From contig NC_066850.1 of the NCBI RefSeq assembly GCF_001640805.2, forward strand, positions 12,359,234-12,423,233: DNA of 64,000 nucleotides. The letters are read 5' to 3'. How positions within the stretch are numbered: the stretch's first letter is position 1; the number at the start of each line of letters is the position of its first letter. A model generated the notes under the pieces. The model was not told the origin of the DNA. It searched no databases and was given only the letters and a program-made list of their open reading frames with translations. Shown here in pieces: positions 1 to 40,500 of the stretch. The translations under genes and the position numbers were made by a program. This DNA comes from Lates calcarifer (taxonomy: Eukaryota; Chordata; Actinopteri; Centropomidae).

Positions 1-41
1 AATGTGAATTATTGTACATACAGTATAGAGAAAGAAGCTTA

Positions 42-27250
<27,209 letters not shown>

Positions 27251-29384
27251 GCCCCCTCCCAGCTGCTCCACACAAGCCTCGAGTCAGTCTGTGAAAACAC
27301 TGTTGTCATAATTGTTCCAAAATGTCAAAATAGGTGAACAGAAACTGTATTGTGTCGAACATTCTTTCATGATCTTTAAAGAGTCTGGGTCAGTAATAGT
27401 GTGTTGGCTTGACCTTTAGAGAATGGGTCCAACATTTTTGTGGCGTGTCACACATTCAAGTGCACACACTCACTTCCACAGAAACACAGATACACATTAT
27501 TGTAAAGCATGAGAGCTATTTCAGTAGGCACTGCCCACCTACATGCCCCCAGGGTTATGATGCATTAACGTTAAATTAATATACGTGTTGGAAAGGCTCA
27601 GAGCTAGCTTTGACATTAGCTTGACAGACTGACAGGATGGGCTGCTTCATCCCAGCAGTCCTGACAAAAACTTAAGCTCAAAACAATACAAAGTTCTTAA
27701 CATATTACTCCATAGTGTTACTAAAGCAATGAGTCACCACTCTACAGCAAAACACCATACTTGCACTGTATATTTTCAGTCATCAGAGTGCTAATAATTG
27801 GCTGAAGACAACAGCTAAAGGTGTCATTTTGCAGTTTAGCCAGCTCCCAAAATTAACATTAATCAGCTACAACTGACTGCAGACAGTCACTGTATAATTC
27901 ATCTTCTTCTTACAGCTATATTGAAGATATCAGTGTGTCCTCTGAGAAGGCTTTATTAGCTAATTACTGACTAAATGATCAATTGATAGATTAATGATAA
28001 AAATAATTGTTAGCTGTAGCCCCAATGTTATTGGTGGCTTCAAAAGTCATAGAGTTAACTGCCAACTGCAAAACTTCATCGTGAGATTTGCTATATTTCT
28101 TACTTAATAGAAGTTACATTATAAATGTAAGGAACATAAGAATATTAATTTGATACCCTCCATTTGCTTTCTTATTGAGACATTTCGTTGAGCATACAGT
28201 GAGTTAGGATTTAGCGCTTTTTACAGGTTAACATCATGGTTCCATTCCAAACCAAAAACAAAGATGGCGACCGGAACAGCTGCACCTGACGGCCATCTCT
28301 GATTGGGTCGTGAGACGTAACTTGTAACTTGGTGCTATACTGTGGAGAAATAATCACGAATTTATCAAACTGATCATAAACGACTTTAATAACGTCCCAG
28401 AGCTGGTTTGAGATGTTTCTAGAAGATACCTCAGCTCCAATTGTGAAAACTATTAGAATCCACTATAAATGCCAGAGCTGAAACATGACCACAAGTGCTA
28501 TGACAACAATGACTAATTTCTCTAAATGACAAAAAAGGCACAAAATTTGCTTCAAATAGACGAGTCCATAAGTACGGACAGTTGATTGGTACTGAAATGT
28601 CTTATATTAGAAAAAAGCAAACAAGCTTAGGTCGATTTTCAACTTTGATTTAAGACAACACCTGCATTTGATTACAGTCCCGTTAATCAAACCAAATTAT
28701 TTCAAAATACCACATACGACTCTTACTAACACCGGAAAGCTAATTTACACAGCACTTAAAGTTAAATAAAGTCATTAGGTTAAGCTAGTTTCGTGAGAAA
28801 GACCAAATAATGTTAAAACACCGGAGTCTCTTACCTCGGAGAAAAGTGATAATCCTCACTGACACCGTTTCATTCCTGACGCCTCCTGATTTTTACCAAA
28901 AAAAAGTAAGAAAGCAGACAGAGAGAATGAAGAAGAGGAAAAGAAACAATTTACAGTCAGAGTTGGCGAGAAAAAAGTTGATTATTTTTAGCCCCGTAAG
29001 AGAATCAGCTGCTCCGCATACTGCTGTCTGCATTTGCCAGCTATATCAAGATACACTGGATACCGTATGAAATTTCCGGGAGTATCCTTCAGAATAAAAG
29101 ACAACTAACAAAAAAATTAATACAACTTATTTCTTTTACTCACAGATTGGGAATGACACATAACTAAGAATCAAAACTATATATTTTCAGTTGAAGTACT
29201 ATGGAATACTCAGATGTCTCCAAGAAATATAAAAACAACACGGAATATGCTTTTAATTGCTTTGTACACAGCCAAATTAAGCCACAAATGATCAGAAAGT
29301 GAGCTACAGGCCTGTGCTAAGCCTCCTGTGCTCCTCAGGGAAGTCTAGTTATAAGCAGCAGATTGATATTAAGATAATATATGA

Positions 29385-29386
29385 CC

Positions 29387-29417
<31 letters not shown>

Positions 29418-29419
29418 AC
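29385..29419. repeat. C19 run adjoining (AC)8
   Basis: Nineteen consecutive C (G on the transcribed minus-strand RNA), then eight AC units. It lies upstream of abcc9, possibly within a 5' UTR intron. Confidence 0.92.
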
Positions 29420-31151
29420 TAATTTGCAACAGATTAATTTCCCCACAAGGAATCCAAGGGGCTCTGGACCATGGTGCACATGCTGGATAAGATCATGTGT
29501 TATTTGTGCTCTAATGTTTTTTCTGATTGTTATGTATTGACTTAGGTTCTCATTTATAAACACCATTTGCAAATGTTTATTTCAACATTTCACACAGCAT
29601 CAAACTGCATAATTATATCTAGTTTATTTTCATCTTCAAATCAAAACAGGTTAGTTTGTTTTTCCTCTGGAGAGAAAATCCTTTATTTTGAAGGTACATA
29701 CTTCGTAATTTCCGGTATACGTTTAAGTAACTTCCGTGAACTTGATACAACGTTCCCTACTATCAGATTTCCTAACTAAAACCAGTTCAGTGGTGAGAAG
29801 GGGGTTTATTATGGGCTTCTTCAACAGCCAACTGACATGTCAGTTACACACAGTTGACAAACATGCAGCTGAAGAAATATCAACTCATCTGGTTACAGTT
29901 TTTGCACACAGTCCTCTTTGGGATCTAATAACTTGATTTCAACTTCTGCAGTACAACAAAATCATGATGATGCAGAAGTTATTTCTCTCTCTGGGTATTA
30001 GAATTCCTGGGAAATAAATTAAATGACGGCAACACGATGAACTAAAAGTACAAGATCTAATCCTCTGGCTCTAAGATTATCAATATTTCACAAAACATTG
30101 CTGAGAGCTGAGAGCTCTTCAATTTTTAAAAAGGCCCAAATTTCCAAGTGAATATATTCAGTTCTGAATGTTGTACCACACCATAAAAATATTACAGGTG
30201 AATAAACTACCCTTAAGAGATTATTTAAAAAAAAAATAAATAAACAACGTTTTGACATGTACATTGATTTATATTTACAATTAGTTACATTTTCCACGTC
30301 TACAATCTAAAACCTCACTGAGTCAGAGATGATGCAGGATTCACGCGTGAAACCGCTTCGCTGAGCATTAAAACGCATCTGACAAAGAGAAGACCTTGGA
30401 TCCGGTCAGCAGAGCCCAGTGAAGCGAATACAATCGCCTTAGCTCTCGACTGCATTGTCAGTTATTTATACATCCTGCAGAATTCAGAGCGAAAAATTCC
30501 TTCACACTGTTATCATAAAAATATCAAAACGATGATGCAATATCAAACCACTGCCGTGCCTTTCGCGTATTGTACAGCATAACCTACAATAAGATTCAGT
30601 CGTCCCTTTGGGATGAACAATACTCCATTCAGAAATCAATCAATTTTAAGTTTTTACGGGTATAGACAGGTATGAATATGGATAAAACCTGACTTTGTGT
30701 ATTTTTCGAGATCAGTCGGATCCTCTCTTATATTCGGCAAGAATAAAAACAATAAAGGCAGATATGTCTTGATACAACTTCTAACTTTTTGAACTGTCCT
30801 ACCTGTGATTCCCTCAGCACCCCTCCACCTAAACTATCGTGTGCTGCAAGGGAGACCAGCATGGATCAAGCTAATATTTGGCTAAAATCTCAGTGTTTGG
30901 TGAAATGTATGATGCCGAAATGAAGATTCCTCTTCTCTTGATTCATACTTAACACGGAATCGAATTTTTAATCTGTACAGTTTTATTTATGGTTAAGGAG
31001 GCTTTAAAATCTAAGATTGTTCAATGAAGTCTGGTGTAGGCTAAATGTATCTTTCAAAACTGAGAACGTCGTGTTACACCACACTGAGGATGCTGTAGCC
31101 TGGTTGTGAATGACTGAAGGATCAAATACGAAAGCCTTACCAGGCACTTAC

Positions 31152-31455
31152 CCGGCCTCTGACGCAGGTTTGTGGGCTCGTACTCGGGTCGAAACGTCCC
31201 TTCCCAAATCTTGACTCCAAAGGAGCGCGCGTCTCACAATATTGCAGTTTACACTGAAGGCACGGGGACAGGAAATGCCTATAAGTTACATTTGACAGTC
31301 GTGTCCGCTCAGATATGGTGTTATGGCGTTCAAGCAGCACCGCAGAAACACACATACTCACACACACGCTCTCAGATATGGAGGATGGCTTTTTCCGCTG
31401 AAATTTTTCATAATGCATGAAAACAACATGGGCAAATGTAGGTCAAATTAAAGCC
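31152..31455 (-). other. Candidate abcc9 5' untranslated first exon
   Basis: It ends in a consensus donor, GAGGCCGG/gtaagt. The exon is GC- and CpG-richer than its surroundings and starts just downstream of a TATA-like A/T box at about 31482-31497. The transcription start is a guess. Assignment to abcc9 follows from strand and position only. Confidence 0.35.
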
Positions 31456-31481
31456 GAATAAGCAGCACAGAGCTGAGTCGG

Positions 31482-31531
31482 CTTTTTTATTTTTAAAGAT
31501 GCCGTTTGACGTGTGCAGCAGCTGTGGGCGG
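31482..31531 (-). promoter_or_regulatory. Candidate promoter: TATA/MEF2-like box, E-box, GC box
   Basis: Read on the minus strand there is a GC box (CCGCCC, 31526-31531), a CAGCTG E-box (31519-31524) and CTTTAAAAATAAAAAAG (31482-31497), in promoter-like order ahead of the candidate first exon. An E-box with an A/T-rich MEF2/CArG-like box would suit a muscle gene. This is inference from motifs only. Confidence 0.3.
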
Positions 31532-33159
31532 AGTGTACGGTGCCATTAAATCAATCAATCAGTGCACCTGAAGAAAGGTGAACCAGAAAGGACATTTAAA
31601 ACAGTATCGTCGCTTGTACATGAGTAGTGATGTAACAAATATCGCATGTCTCAGTTTTAGCGGATTTAGTTTTGAAATATAACTTTAAATGCCTTGAACA
31701 AATGATATCTATTAAGGATGTCGGTCTCCGTTTACCTGAGCTGCATTTTATTTTGAAACGTGTCAGGTTTATTTACAGCATCAAACAGGAAGAGGGCGCT
31801 GTTCATACAAAACGTTTAAACTTGAAAGGAGTGATGAAAGCTTGCACAGAGTTGATGATAGGTGGTGGATAGAGGGAGTGGAAAGCTAATGTTAATGAGA
31901 AGGTCACGTTCAGCACATGATATATTTATAAAGGCAAAGGAGAAAAAAAAAACATGTTGTTACTAGCAAAGAGCACGTGCAGTAAGGGAAATCTTCAAAA
32001 CTTTGCGCAACTCCCAAGCCTGGATGTGCCCTTTAAGATGTCAGCTAATCCTGAATCTTTTTCCTGCCTCCACCAGTTCTCAAATATATTGTCTTAAATT
32101 TAAAAAAAAATGTGTGCGTTACCATTTACCAGTCATAACCTACTACATAAATGATGTCCAAACTGTGAATGATAGAAAATAACTGAGGTTTGACTTATTT
32201 TCATGATTATCTTATGCCCAGAGGTTGGAAAGCTACAATTTCATGAGATAAAGGTGATAATACCTGAGAAATGTTTCCCACAGTCTCAATGATTATTTTA
32301 CAAATGCCCAAAACTACTGTAACATGTGACTCCATGAAGAGGCTCAAACCCCACGGGTTAACAACCAGCCCAGGGGTTTGAGCCTTTGCTCCAGAGAGGG
32401 AGGCGGAGGTGGAGGGGTTCATATCTGTGTGTGTGTATGTGTGTGTGTAAGTGTGTGAGGGGTGAAATAGTGGGTGTGTGGGCGGAGAGATCAAGAGACA
32501 TCAGCCACCATGACTGTATATGTGTGTGTGTGTGTGTTTACATCACAGCTAAGGGACAGTGTGAGGAGGTTCCCATCAACCAGTGTTTCCCAAGAAACTG
32601 TCAAGGGAAGAACTTGACCTCTGACCCCTACACACATACACACACTCACACACACACATGCATGTCATACCTCGTAACCCTTAATCTCCCCCAGGGTCTG
32701 ACACACACTCCCACGTGCACTCTCTTCCCCTGTTTTTACACACATGGACACACGCACACACAGTAGGAAAAATCAGACAGCTGTTCAACTTTCAACTTTG
32801 ACCTTTATGTCACCAGAGGAGGAAACAACACTTGTGACCCATCATCACAGAGCACCCACAATGACACCCATGGAGCAACTGCGAGACGTTCTAATTGCAT
32901 TAAATATGCAGCAAAAACGGACCTTTATACCAACTAGTCAGATATCATAAGTGTGTTTTGTTCATAAATGTGTTTCTTAAACGTGTTTATGTGTCCTGCA
33001 TCCATATGATGTTTGTTTGTGTGTGTGTGTGTGTGTGTGTGGTTATACTCTACAGCGTGAGAAAGCTTTCTCCTGAGGGAAGTGTTTGACCGACGTGCTG
33101 CCCCAGAACAGGAAGTGGAGATCATTCCCCTCTCTAGAACACACGCACATTTACACTCG

Positions 33160-33325
33160 CACCCTTGTGAGGACCTCTATTGTCATAATGAGTCATCTGG
33201 CCCCAACACTAACCTTTAACATCATAATGATGTGCAGAATGCTGACCATCACCTAACCTAAGCCTAATTCACAGACTAACAGAAAGAGAAAAAAAACTTC
33301 CAACTACCAAAAATGTCCTCACTCT
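33160..33325 (-). repeat. GTGAGGAC / TTAGG interspersed repeat, opposite-strand copy
   Basis: CCCTTGTGAGGACCTCTATT, CACCTAACCTAAGCCTAATT and AAAAATGTCCTCACTC mirror the + strand copy at 20740-20990. It runs into the minisatellite to its right, which appears to have grown from its AAAATGTCCTCAC end. Confidence 0.5.
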
Positions 33326-33589
33326 TGAGAAATATCTTTGCTTTTTGTCCTTGTCCTTTTGTCTTTGGTTTCTTTAACTGCCTTCTCTTGCTCTCCAAAA
33401 TGTTCTAACACTATGAGTCTGCAGCCATGCTGGTGGCTGTGTGAGCAGAGGTGTAACTATCATATGGAACTAACGCAGCTGCACTGGGTCCCCAACTGTT
33501 CAGACCCTTTTTTGTCAATTTATCTAGTACTCTATTAGCCAGGTTATTTGCTTCATGGTGTTCTTGTTGTCATTCATTCATTCACCAAA

Positions 33590-34615
33590 TTTACACCTTC
33601 ATTTTCCAAAATGTTTTTACTTTCCAAAAACTTTAAATAAATTTTTACACTTTGTAAAAAAAAAAAAGTTTTAAAAAGTGTCCTTGTTTTCCAAACTGTT
33701 CCAAAAGTGTTCACCTTACTATCCTAAATTGCTTTCATTTTGCATAATGTCCTCACTTTGCCAAATACCTTCTAAAAAGCACTGTCCCCCAAAAAAATCT
33801 TCACTTTGAAATTTGTCCTTGCTTTCAAAAATGTCTTTACCTTCTTTCACTTTCCAAACAAAAGAGAGAGACAATATGAATATGTAGAACTCTGTCAAGT
33901 ATGAAGACATTTTGATATTGAAAAGAAAAAACATACCAAAATACAGAATTTTTCTAAAAATGTAATTAAAAAAAAAAGTCCAATGTATAAAAATGTCTCC
34001 ACTTTCCAAATTACCTTCACTTGTCAATAAATGTCCTAAAACATCCTTATTTCCAAAATGCTAGAAGGGGTTCTACCCTCTAAAAATGCCCCCAATCACC
34101 AAAAACACTTCCCTTTCCAAACTGTCTTCATTTACCAAAAATGTTCTTTCTTTGCCAGTCAGTCTCACTTTCAAAAAATGTCCTCACACTCTAAAAGTTT
34201 CTCTCACTTTCCTTAATTGTACTCAATTTTCAAAATGTTCTCATTCTCCTAAAATGTTCTTACTCTCCAAAAACATCTTCTCTTTCCAAAAATGTCTTCA
34301 CTTTCCAAAAATGTCCTAATTTGAAAAAAAAAAGTGACAGAGATAATAATTATAGGAGTAAATCATGACAGTGACAACATTGTGCAGAGTGAAGATACTT
34401 TCAATTTTGAAAGGGAAAAAAACAAACAAAAAAACTAAACAAAGTATGATATTCCCAAAAGTATGATAATTTTCCATAAATTTCCAAAAATGTCCTCAAT
34501 CGCCAAAAACACTTCCCTCTGTCTTCCCACACTGTCTTCATTCACCAAAAATGTTCTTGCTTTGCCAAACAGTCTCACTTTCCAAAAATGTCCTCACTCT
34601 GCTGCTCTAAAACTA
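33590..34615. repeat. Degenerate minisatellite, unit about 20 bp (CTTTCCAAAAATGTCCTCA)
   Basis: Dozens of imperfect copies of CACTTTCCAAAAATGTCCTC and variants fill about 1 kb. A longer block (34086-34190) recurs at 34481-34600 about 400 bp on, with the same order of variants (CACCAAAAACACTTCCCT... TTTGCC... CAGTCTCACTTT), showing a higher-order duplication. Open frames across it are repeat artefacts. Confidence 0.8.
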
Positions 34616-35714
34616 GAACAGGTCCTCACAAAGCATTAGCTTTAAATCTGCCCTGCCACCTTTTGGTGACTAGTGCTCCTGTAGCATCAAAGCTTTAAAT
34701 CAAACTTGAAACTGAAATGTTAATAAAAAATTGAGTCACCATCCTTTGAAGTTTTCATCATATCCTCCACCAGCCAGGAGGTGACAGAGTATTGTTTTCT
34801 CTGACACTTGAAGGTTGTCAGACACAGCAGAGATAGCAGGCAGCAGGAAAACCATGATTATGCATTCAAAACTTTTCTTTATTGGATTATTCTGCTAGGT
34901 GAAGCCTATTATTCAGCAGTAGCCAGCCGTTAAAGCTCAAAATGAAAGGATGCCAATCTGAGCACGACGTGATTCCTGTGGATTAAAGGAAATTAGTTCC
35001 ATTTTTAGTTCCAACAGATGTGACAGAGGCAAGATGGATGAGGGGGGAGGAGAAAGGAAAAACAAAGAGTGACAACTCAATGCTGCTGAGGTCACAGCCA
35101 ACGGAGATCCTGTCAATTCAAACTGTTATAAATATCAGGGATGTGGTGAAGGTAAAGCCACAAATTACCCACCTACTCACTTGTGCAGTCAAACCTGACA
35201 CCTTTGTATGACATAAATTCGTAGAACATGTCAAAGTAAGAGGTAAAAAACGTAGTTATAAAGACAACAATGGATGTTTTTATGATAACACCTGAAGGTC
35301 GTGACTTAGCCGTCTATCCTGTCTCACCACTGCATTAACAGCATTACACACTTAAATGCACAAAGTCACTCATCTGGTATGCATCAATCAAAAATAATTT
35401 GGGTTGTCAGAATATATTTGCATCAAAACAACAGTTGTCTCTCTGTCAGATGCTCAATTTACAAATCCTCCATAAAATAATGCTTCATTCTGAGCTCCTT
35501 CTCATTGCATTTATTCTTTCCCTGCATCTGTTCCTTACATCTGTATTTTATAGTGCTTCACTACAGAGGCACCCAAACATTAATTGCTGGACATTAATTA
35601 TTAAAACTAAGGGCATAAAAGTGACTTGTCTTTATTTATAGGGCATCCATGGGCAATTATGAGCTCCCATAGAGAAATAATACTGTGAGGTGACAATATA
35701 GAATCCACTTCCAG

Positions 35715-35760
35715 AACCCAAAGTATATGTCCATATACTTTTGACCATATAATGTACCAA
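35715..35760 (+). mobile_element. Tc1/mariner-like terminal fragment
   Basis: AAAGTATATGTCCATATACTTTTGACCATATAATGTACC contains the typical CATACTTTTG-CCATATAGTGTA terminal motif of fish Tc1-like elements. Only the end remains. Confidence 0.4.
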
Positions 35761-37575
35761 CATTTCTTAGAATCACTCTGGGAACTGAAATTACTTCACA
35801 TGTGCACACTGATATGGAAACGCTGTTTCACAGAGGAAAGGGAAATAAATCTGGATTCTTTTTAAAAATGTATTTCCAAAGCCAGGCTTGCATTAGAGAG
35901 AGATGGCAATCAGAACTGATGCAGAGCTTTGGTCAGACTTGTGTCCAGACAGCTTGTCATACAGACTGGTTCATTACAGTCATCACCAACTGCAAAGACA
36001 GCATGGATGCAAGGATGCAGATCTGTATACATACATCTTGACAACTTGAACTTGACAAAAAGAAGTGTAGTCAAGGGTTAGTTGTACTATAGCTATGTTA
36101 AAATCCAGGCTGATAATTACACCCTTCATTTAGCATACACTACAGAGCAGATTTCCATATATTTGTTACATAATTTTTCCCTCCTCTATGTGGCCTGTTC
36201 ACATGAAACACACTTCAGCCACTAGAGGGTGTTCTTGCTTTAAGTATGTTAAGTAGAACAGCAGCAGAGCAGTGCGCACTTCAAAGTTTATTTGCAGTTG
36301 TGTGACCTTTCAGGCCCTTACAGGGGTCCTGTTAACCCAGGTTGGGAATCATTGTCCCATCTCTTTGATTAAGATTCTTCATAGCACTGCAGAGGCCTTA
36401 CCCACTAACATGCACACTGTAACTGCTGCATAGTACAATCACTAGATGTTAACATCAAAAAATGGTGCAGGGGTTTTAGCACACAAGAAGTGCTTAACAT
36501 ATAATCATAATTTTATAATGTAATTCACTATTTCGTTTATTTTCATAAAACCTTTGGACTTGTCATCAGAACTTATTCTGTATCGTTTTCCATACTTTGC
36601 TATAGTCTTAAATCTCATTTACAACTCTACCTGTTTGTATATGGTAATTGTGTTGTGCTTCCCAGAGGCCAGAGAGGTGGATTTGAAGTTCATTGTAATA
36701 AAGGACTGTTTCTCTGTTTATTTTCTGCTCAAAGAGTGCCTTGGAACACCTTCCTTTTGATTTATGGCCTCAGAGTATCTATCCTGCACAGCTCAAAGGA
36801 CAGGTCACAGATCCACCTACAGTATACTGTAACATCATATGTGAAGTTATTTATTTCTGTGCTGAGCGTGCTTCTCGGTTTTCAGCAAAAACTTGCGGCA
36901 GCCTTGGGCAAAAATCCAGATAGGACGTTCTCACACTGGCATGCAGTGTTCAGGTCAGTCTTCATCAAGGACAGAGGGGTGCTGGGAGCAGCGATTAGTG
37001 AGCATTGTACTCATATTCAAACTTTATTCACAGTTAGAGCCAGAGAGCTGCCAAAAAAGAGAATCATATCTTGGAAACAACATTTAGTCCTTTAACTATG
37101 CAACATTTACTGTCTCTGACATACCACAACAACATGTAACAACATGAGATGACATGTAAAATAATATAAAACTATTACCAATATAAACTATGAGGTGCTC
37201 TTCAGTAATAGTATCAGTAACAAAAGAGAAATGTTTAATATTCCAGTTATGTTGGAAATCAAGGACTTTATGGACCCACTGTTTTTTTTTTTTTTGCCAG
37301 AGGCATCTTTAACCCCCTCAAGAGGGCAGCAATTGAGACTCATGAAACATACAGGGGTTCATTACGCTAGCCATGTTCACAATAATAGACTCAAGGTTAA
37401 TGTTAGGGAACATGGTTTTCTAATGATTTTACTGGCTGTGTTAACCACTCATACTAGGATTTTTAACTTAATGTTTTAGATGAAGGATATTAGTCATCAG
37501 ACGTCTGGATCTGAAATTATCAGCTTGACTTGCAGCCCCTTTGAGAAGTGCTGTGCCCTGCAAACATTGGTGGAG

Positions 37576-40500
37576 AAACAGATTTTTAATGTGAAACTTT
37601 ATTGAGTAAGGACAAAATACAAAAACAAATTTAAGGTCAAAGATGTCTTAATGTGTTTATTCAACATCGTGCTTGTAATAACTTCAACACATTGTGACTG
37701 GAAAAGAAAAATGAAAGACACCAAAACAAGAGGACAAACTCTCCATTTGTATAAACATCTTTTATTGGATATTTTGGACTACTGAGATCTGGATTTTCTG
37801 CCCACCTCTCCACTTCCTCAGAAGAGTCACCGATTTGGGCTCCAGTCCAGTCCAGACCAGTTGGTTTCTGGTTACTGGTCATATGTTTCTGTCCATTTCA
37901 AAAATCTACACTTGGTCCAGTCCATCCAAACCATTCGTTTCCTACAATGATGTTACAAGAATAAACAATGGGAAAGTTGTATTTGATGTACAAACTGTTA
38001 CAATGGTATAAACACATATAACCTTTGTGATGTTGATAACAACATCAGTGCTAATGGGCATTTTTCTGTGTAACATTCAAAAATCTCTCAAAACCGTTGT
38101 TTACTTGTGCCTCATAAAACATTATTTTTCAAATACACCAGTTTAACATCATAAAAACACACATATCCTCAAATTAGCGGACAAATAAATCTACTTACAG
38201 TGAAGGCTCAGTTCCTTGTGCTGGTCCTTCATCCAGTCATTACACATCAACATTTTGCTGTACCTCTGAAAACCACTGACTTAAAGATCACATACGCAGT
38301 TCACTAAATCTTTCATCACTAAACTGTTGTGGAGCATGGGGATTATACAGATAACAGAGCTGTGTGTTAAGTAAAACCAACACTTTTAACAGGTTTGTGC
38401 CAAACATTTTTTCCACCATCCATTATTCACAATCCAGTACGCTAAGACAAAGGTTTGTAATGAACAATGAATTTGTTTTTGAGAAATCACAACATTTCCC
38501 CAAAACATGAGATCAGGTGAGTTTTTAAAATGTCTTTACAAAGACATCAGCCTAAATGTTCTTTCACCTATATTTTCTTGATTTTTTAAAATATTATTTA
38601 ATTGCACTTGTTTGCATGAAATGACTGCATACGTTGCAACATAAATTCCCGCAAAGCCAAAATAATCTGCAGACTCCAGTTTTACATTCGACAATCGAAA
38701 AGTCCCGCCCCCATCTCCTGGCTAGCCTCTGTTCCATTCACATCGCTATGGTTTTCTCAAAAAGGATTTCTTTCATCATTTGCCTGAAAAGCTTAAAATA
38801 TAATCATGTTCAAAATCATTATATCATTATTAAACAGCATTTATCAAGTTTCAAGTCAGATGTGTTGACTGTTCTCTGTTATTTCACTCATTTCTCTAAA
38901 CAGGTCATATATTACCAACATTAGTTTTGTCAGTTGGTTCATTTAGCTTCATAGTGGCATTGCTAAGTAATGACTGCAATGATTAGTTTATTAATCAATT
39001 GTTTCAGTTATTTTTCAGGTAAAATTGAAAATCTGGATATATTTTGACTATATTTTGACTTTTAGACTGATGGTGGTTGTTTAATCCAGAAAATAATCAG
39101 CATATTAATTAAGTCATAAAAATAATCATTAGTTATTAATTTAGTGATGAGTAATAAACACTTAATGTTAGGATGAGGTGAAGTTTGAACTTACTTAACA
39201 GCTGGTGCAACCGGATGCACTTTATCTGTGTTAGTTATGCATGCCTGCCACTGAAGAAAAATCTACTGAATGATTTCTGACTAGATGTGACATAAATCCT
39301 ATTTGGATTTTCAAGAGTTTTGGGAAAGAAATTGATCATTGTGATGGTACAGCTGTTGAAATTTGTATTTGTACAAGCTTTAAAAACATTTCACAGTAAC
39401 TCTGCCCTCTCTAGAATACTTACATAGATTCTATTGTGGTCTCTGAGTTAAGAACCACAAACATGCAGTAAACCTACAATATGTGTTTCTAGACATCTTT
39501 TTTGGCTTTTCCTTCCAAATCTACTTCCAGTTCTACTCTTTAAGGCACTCGCTGGTGGCAAAAAGAAGGCAGAAAGAAGCTAGTGTTGGCTGTGGAATAG
39601 AAATATAATAAGAGTTAAACTGCGTAAAATACTGTTCTTAACACAAAACTGATGTCTCATATTTTACAATTAATAAACTATATTAGTAAGTAGAGATTGC
39701 ACTCAGATCAGCAACACAAAGTCATACAACGTTTTTTCAAAAGGATTTAAAGAGCTGAACATCAAAAGCAAATGCGGCAGTTGGCTTTGATAAAGCTGGT
39801 GAAACTTTGCAAAAGATCTTATGACATCTGAGTGTCAGAGCTAGCGCTGAAAACAACCTCCAAAAAGTTTCACATTTCCAGAGTTTTTGTAAAAGTACCA
39901 CCAGATTATTTAATACACAATTGTTTGTTCCCCTCATTTCTGCCTACACTCATCAAACATACAACTCAAATGACAGCCCAAGCCTTGGAAATTATACACA
40001 CTACAACACACACACAATAGTTCCTTGAAATTATTTGGCACCAAAGTGGTTTTCATAAACAAATTTCTGAGAAATGCCCAGAAGAAAGCTTATGAGGAAA
40101 ACAAAACAGGCTATGATGTGTTTATTTCAGTCTTTGTATCTGGAGGTCATGTGGTGCCAAATTCTGGTCAAAACCTTGCAGTGTGTCCATCCACAGTTTA
40201 AGGAATTCAAGACATGAGTACAAAGATACAGCACCAGCCTTAAGGTCGTATTGCTTCAGAATTTAAAGATGCAGTTTGTAAGATTTGAAAGCTCTGGGGA
40301 ATCAATAAATCAAGCTTCCACAGAAAAAAAACCCAAAACAAAAAAACAAAGCACTTCTGCGGTAAAAAAAATTCCTTCTTTCCCAGAAGGCGAAGGATTT
40401 ATCGTCCAACTTACAAACTGCATATTTAATCTTTGATATTAACTCAAGCACTACATAAAGCACGTTGTCTGGGCTCAGAAGGCAAAGAATAATGCAGATA

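Larger units (their letters stand above)
27289..31500 (-). other. Upstream region of abcc9 with candidate 5' non-coding exons
   Basis: No coding exon was seen. Three good minus-strand donors point to possible untranslated first exons that would splice to the acceptor at 27289: CCGAG/gtaaga ending at 28835, ATCACAG/gtagga ending at 30803, and GCCGG/gtaagt ending at 31152. Repeats include an AATAATTG...GCTGTAGCCCC fragment at 27960-28025 and the C19 tract at 29385. Which exon is used cannot be read from sequence alone. Confidence 0.45.
31501..37575. other. Intergenic region between plxnb2 and abcc9
   Basis: About 6 kb with no convincing exon on either strand. It contains CA/TG-rich sequence (32420-32770, 33019-33041), a fish interspersed repeat (33160-33325), a degenerate minisatellite (33590-34615) and a Tc1-like end (35715-35760). 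The rest is unremarkable AT-rich sequence. Confidence 0.6.

Noticed and set aside
32386..32766. 126-codon plus-strand open frame
   Set aside because: It is made largely of CA/TG repeats (runs of Cys-Val and Thr-His), so it is a low-complexity artefact.
34086..34319. Open frame of Lys/Ser/Phe repeats
   Set aside because: Translation of the 20-bp minisatellite; the periodicity is DNA-level.
33590..34615. CRISPR-like regular repeats
   Set aside because: Units are contiguous and degenerate with no unique spacers, in a vertebrate intergenic region. This is a minisatellite.
37661..37882. 73-codon minus-strand open frame with plausible-looking amino acid composition
   Set aside because: No recognised family, no clear splice or start context, and it contains an AATAAA within the frame. 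It sits in the putative plxnb2 3' UTR. Most likely chance.
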